A stretch of DNA of 6,465 nt from JANRIC01 sp033765345 (GTDB lineage Bacteria > Bacteroidota > Bacteroidia > Cytophagales > Microscillaceae), in the NCBI GenBank assembly GCA_033765345.1, contig JANRIC010000249.1, positions 1-6,465 of the forward strand, in the 5' to 3' direction. Every line of letters starts with the position of its first letter. Position 1 is the first letter of the stretch. A program made the position numbers and the translations under genes. Below, piece by piece: positions 5,001-6,465 of this stretch. The notes under the pieces were generated by a model. That model worked only from the letters and a program-made list of their open reading frames with translations. It was not told the DNA's origin and searched no databases.

Positions 5001-6465
5001 TTCACAAGGTAACATATTGATCCTAGCAACTGAATTCCTGAAAGCAGAAGAAGAGCAGATACTCATTCGCTTCGCAAAAGTTCTTGAGCAAACCTACACC
5101 CGCTTCCTTGACCTTCAAAAAGCCGAAGCCCAAGCAAGAGAAGCGCAGATTGAGACAGCTTTGGAGAGGGTGAGGAGTAGGACGATGGCAATGCAAAAAA
5201 GTGAGGAATTAATGGAAGTAGCTGCAATCTTGTTTAGACAGGTTGAAACTTTAGGGGTAAAGGCCTGGACTACCGGATTTAACGTGTGGAGTGAAGACAA
5301 TAATTTTTATACCGATTATCTGACCAGCCCACAGGGTGCAGTCATTGAGCCTTATACCATTGATGTATCGGTCTATGAAGTTTTCAGAAAAGTAAGCGAA
5401 GCCAAAAAACGAGGGGATGAGTTTTTTGTTCATTACGAGGAGGGAGAAATGCTTAAAGAAACTTATAGGCAATTGATGAGTTTCAATAACACAATACAAT
5501 ATGATAAAATGCTTGAGGATGCAGATGATTTTCAATTTCCACCACAGCAATATGAGCATTTTGTATTTGGTGCTAAGGTAAGCCTAATGTTCATCACTTA
5601 TGAAGCGGTCCCAGAAGCCCACGACATTTTCAAACGCTTCGCCAAAGTCTTTGAGCAAACCTATACCCGCTTCCTCGACCTCCAAAAAGCAGAAGCACAA
5701 GCCAAAGAAGCACAGATAGAGGCGGCATTGGAAAGGGTCAGAAGCAGAACAATGTCCATGCAACGTAGTAGCGAACTTCGGGATGTAGTTGCTGCGATCT
5801 ATGAGCAACTACAAAACCTCGGTTTTACGTATGGTGCTCTGGGCATTGTGATTATGGATACACTATCCGGCGATATGGATTGGTGGATGGCAGGTTTTGG
5901 GAAAGAACAATACCCCGAAAATTACTACATCCCTTATTTTGACCATCCCTTTTATCTAGCGCAATTGAATGCCTGGAAAGAAAATAAAAAATTTGTGGCT
6001 TTGGAATTGTCAGGAGCTTTGAAAAAATCCTATGATGAACTGATTTTTAGTAAAACAGAATTTGTGAGAATATCTCCTGAGACACAGCAAGTCATGAGAA
6101 GTTTTGAAAAAATCACTTTCTCAAATGCCAATATGAAGCACGGAGCCCTGTCTTGGGGCATTGAGCCGATTACCGAAGAACAGACTCAGATACTCCAACG
6201 TTTTGCGGTTGTATTTGAGCAGTCCTACACCCGCTTCCTTGACCTTCAGCTCAAAGAGATACAGTCCATAAGAATAGCCGAAGAAAAACAAAAACTCGAA
6301 GAAGCCCACGAAGAACTCAAAACCACCCTCGAGGAACTCAAATCCACCCAATCCCAACTCGTCCAAGCCGAAAAAATGGCAAGCCTCGGGCAACTTACCG
6401 CAGGCATCGCCCACGAAATCAATAACCCCATCAACTACGTCTATGCCGGCGTAGATTCTTTGAAG
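2086..6465 (+). CDS. Seven-membrane-segment multi-sensor histidine kinase, five tandem sensor modules (3' truncated)
   Basis: An uninterrupted frame of 1460 codons runs off the window; ATG 2086 follows an in-frame stop at 2062 and opens a signal peptide (residues 1-19, IFA|Q). Order: extracytoplasmic beta-rich, carbohydrate-binding-like domain (about 20-200); seven membrane helices (about 203-222, 229-247, 267-285, 291-311, 320-338, 345-363, 383-401), an arrangement like 7TMR-DISM receptors; coiled coil (405-458); five related sensor modules (472-632, 663-821, 852-1007, 1038-1196, 1227-1384), each ending in a version of RFAKVFEQTYTRF; four 30-residue linkers containing ALERVRS(R/K)T; coiled coil (1385-1430); HisKA start, with H1443 in GIAHEINNPINYV as the predicted phospho-acceptor. 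The ATP-binding domain must lie beyond the edge. It probably senses an external ligand plus several cytosolic cues and phosphorylates an unseen regulator. The modules look GAF-like, but this is inference. A C-terminal receiver or output domain cannot be excluded. Confidence 0.93.
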   Translation, partial: MKKILLCLLFLLLSFQIFAQKTEVFRIDSLPKDGILLDKGWKFKIGDNPEWAKADFDDSDWEGIDPTRDISELLQIPKTGEIVWLRLHLILDSTIFQNQLALIIQQSIASDYFLNGKLIHGFGKISANPSEIEAFDPLWKPVSFPISKEQNQVLAIRFALKPGIQYTKIFETSNPITTIQISAFEQAVNIYTNIRAYTERFTMIQLGVWVLLFVINFIFFLTNKNNKSSLYFAVFALLFLIGDVTQLNFFILEHHVANKFYTGNWSFVMYIFGDFSLMMAIYAVFERKRDLVFWLIFGYIIPAILLDTLVYGWGWQFGGAMLEIFVHINIVRIAIIAIFKKKRSAIIVAIGALASLLFFILFIRMGTFYNQYFLLSLTNLRSAYYFLFIFSIPIAANIYLGLDFAFINKTLKQKLDENEKLSAEKQLILSTQNQTLEHQVTERTAELTLKNRELEIEAALERVRSRTMAMQKSEELKEVVAVVLNQFKELGNVDDAAVICIFSDDSKDHIQWIADFRESYAQPFKINYTTHSLVSDIYIARKSGVDFFSRLYPVEEKNAFFEYLFKETEYFKQVPKEVMKILFDAEHYGISIAFGKHTAMLIPTITEKLLTTVEQEILKRFAAVFEQAYTRFLDLQKAEAQAREAQIEVALERVRSKTAAMQSSDELSTLIGLIYSEMGKLNVQLQRCFFMIFNPQNLGVTWWMASGESLDLGQGYFVKYSEHPPQLAYLKGWQERQETWRYMMQGEEKANWDAFLFHETELSSLPPFIIENMKSFKTVHLDASFGSFGCLTTGNEQPINQEAFDLLIRFSKVFDLTYTRFNDLKKAEAQTRETQIELALERVRSRTMAMQQSNELAHCIQLLFHQIQVLELPFLTCGFTFIEENLGIQRGWTVSPDGTLIPDFIDFPLTGDDVLNQRYESWKQNKPLHVAALQGDANKEHHRFLASKVPSSFSDDIIAHIPDRIIFYSANFSQGNILILATEFLKAEEEQILIRFAKVLEQTYTRFLDLQKAEAQAREAQIETALERVRSRTMAMQKSEELMEVAAILFRQVETLGVKAWTTGFNVWSEDNNFYTDYLTSPQGAVIEPYTIDVSVYEVFRKVSEAKKRGDEFFVHYEEGEMLKETYRQLMSFNNTIQYDKMLEDADDFQFPPQQYEHFVFGAKVSLMFITYEAVPEAHDIFKRFAKVFEQTYTRFLDLQKAEAQAKEAQIEAALERVRSRTMSMQRSSELRDVVAAIYEQLQNLGFTYGALGIVIMDTLSGDMDWWMAGFGKEQYPENYYIPYFDHPFYLAQLNAWKENKKFVALELSGALKKSYDELIFSKTEFVRISPETQQVMRSFEKITFSNANMKHGALSWGIEPITEEQTQILQRFAVVFEQSYTRFLDLQLKEIQSIRIAEEKQKLEEAHEELKTTLEELKSTQSQLVQAEKMASLGQLTAGIAHEINNPINYVYAGVDSLK
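3499..3981 (+). other. Sensor module 1 of the kinase (residues 472-632)
   Basis: This begins after the first ALERVRSRTMAMQ helix and ends with FAAVFEQAYTRF. It has an amphipathic N-terminal helix (KSEELKEVVAVVLNQFKELG), a strand AAVICIFSDD, a central segment rich in aromatic residues, a strand-like TAMLIP and a C-terminal helix. The layout helix-strand-variable-strand-helix is GAF-like. It lacks the WWMA motif seen in modules 2 and 5. No ligand residues can be named. Confidence 0.7.
4072..4548 (+). other. Sensor module 2 of the kinase (residues 663-821)
   Basis: This module carries VTWWMASGES in the second strand, a following HP pair and a GW-x-E helix, all shared with module 5. It contains the only notable cysteines of the pair (QRCFFMIF and FGCLTTG), which might allow redox or metal sensing, though this is speculation. 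It ends FSKVFDLTYTRF, slightly diverged from the other copies. Confidence 0.7.
4639..5106 (+). other. Sensor module 3 of the kinase (residues 852-1007)
   Basis: The shortest module (156 residues). It opens SNELAHCIQLLFHQIQVLEL, has strands LTCGFTFIEE and RGWTVSPDG, a WKQNKP segment aligning with the WKEN of module 5, a strand GNILILATE, and ends FAKVLEQTYTRF. It is clearly of the same family but strongly diverged. Confidence 0.7.
5197..5673 (+). other. Sensor module 4 of the kinase (residues 1038-1196)
   Basis: This opens KSEELMEVAAILFRQVETLG, followed by strand AWTTGFNVWSED and a predominantly acidic, aromatic-rich middle. The late strand is KVSLMFITYE, and the module ends FAKVFEQTYTRF. The flanking helices are nearly identical to those around modules 1 and 5, whereas the centre is the least similar of the five. 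Confidence 0.7.
5764..6237 (+). other. Sensor module 5 of the kinase (residues 1227-1384)
   Basis: This is the module nearest the kinase core. It carries DMDWWMAGFG, YYIPYFDHPF, AWKENKKF and ELSGALKKSYDEL, then GALSWGIE and ITEEQTQILQRFAVVFEQ. Its motifs look most complete and it shares WWMA, HP and W-K-E features with module 2. It feeds directly into the long coiled coil before the HisKA domain. Confidence 0.7.

Larger units (their letters stand above)
3982..5763 (+). repeat. Four-copy 90-bp linker repeat inside the kinase gene
   Basis: Identical-length copies at 3982-4071, 4549-4638, 5107-5196 and 5674-5763 (residues 633-662, 822-851, 1008-1037, 1197-1226) encode LDLQKAEAQAREAQIE followed by a variant of ALERVRSRTMAMQ. 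A fifth partial copy precedes module 1 (3454-3498). Copies 1, 3 and 4 are also similar at DNA level, including the preceding YTRF codons. Repeat-to-repeat spacing is 558-567 bp. The helix resembles signalling helices that pass conformational change between stacked domains. Confidence 0.85.

Noticed and set aside
5251..5559. 102-residue minus-strand open frame
   Set aside because: It lies wholly antisense to sensor module 4 in the intact kinase frame and has no promoter or family-like features.

Overview
The window looks like a chromosomal stretch from a Bacteroidetes-type bacterium. The clues are an AT-rich background, start codons without Shine-Dalgarno sequences, a -7 box matching TAnnTTTG, Sec signal peptides ending in FAQ, and a very large two-component sensor whose repeated 'ALERVRSRTMAMQ' helices I associate with that phylum. 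Species cannot be named from the sequence.

Layout. Positions 1-299 hold no convincing gene. They contain a GC-rich period-7 repeat whose G-rich and C-rich halves face each other (51-179), followed by a 107-bp leader block (180-286). That leader recurs without indels at 1969-2075. Each copy sits 10-13 bp before an ATG that opens a signal peptide. Behind the first copy, the gene has collapsed. Only a 25-residue signal peptide and, in another frame, what looks like the C-terminal tail of a class III adenylate/guanylate cyclase remain (300-432). Behind the second copy lies the dominant gene of the window.

Between the two leaders are a 221-residue PD-(D/E)XK-nuclease-like protein (508-1173) with its own promoter, flanked by 33-bp direct repeats that are both copies of the cyclase tail; a doubtful coiled-coil ORF (1179-1376); a probable convergent terminator; and a minus-strand pair of small coiled-coil proteins (1863 down to 1393). 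This reads as an accessory stretch shaped by duplication, deletion and insertion.

Positions 2086-6465 are one uninterrupted reading frame of 1460 codons that runs off the right edge. It encodes a hybrid membrane/cytosolic histidine kinase: signal peptide, about 180-residue extracytoplasmic beta-rich domain, seven membrane segments (7TMR-DISM-like), a coiled coil, then five tandem divergent sensor modules of 156-161 residues separated by four linkers of exactly 30 residues, a longer coiled coil, and the start of the HisKA domain with the phospho-accepting histidine at residue 1443. The ATP-binding domain lies beyond the window. The linkers are conserved in both protein and DNA and use C-ending codons, while the modules between them are divergent and AT-rich. 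This suggests sensor modules are exchanged or amplified by recombination at the linkers.

The most interesting points are the five-module sensor array with fixed-length linkers, its mosaic composition, the shared leader of the kinase and the decayed cyclase, and the repeat-flanked nuclease-like gene.
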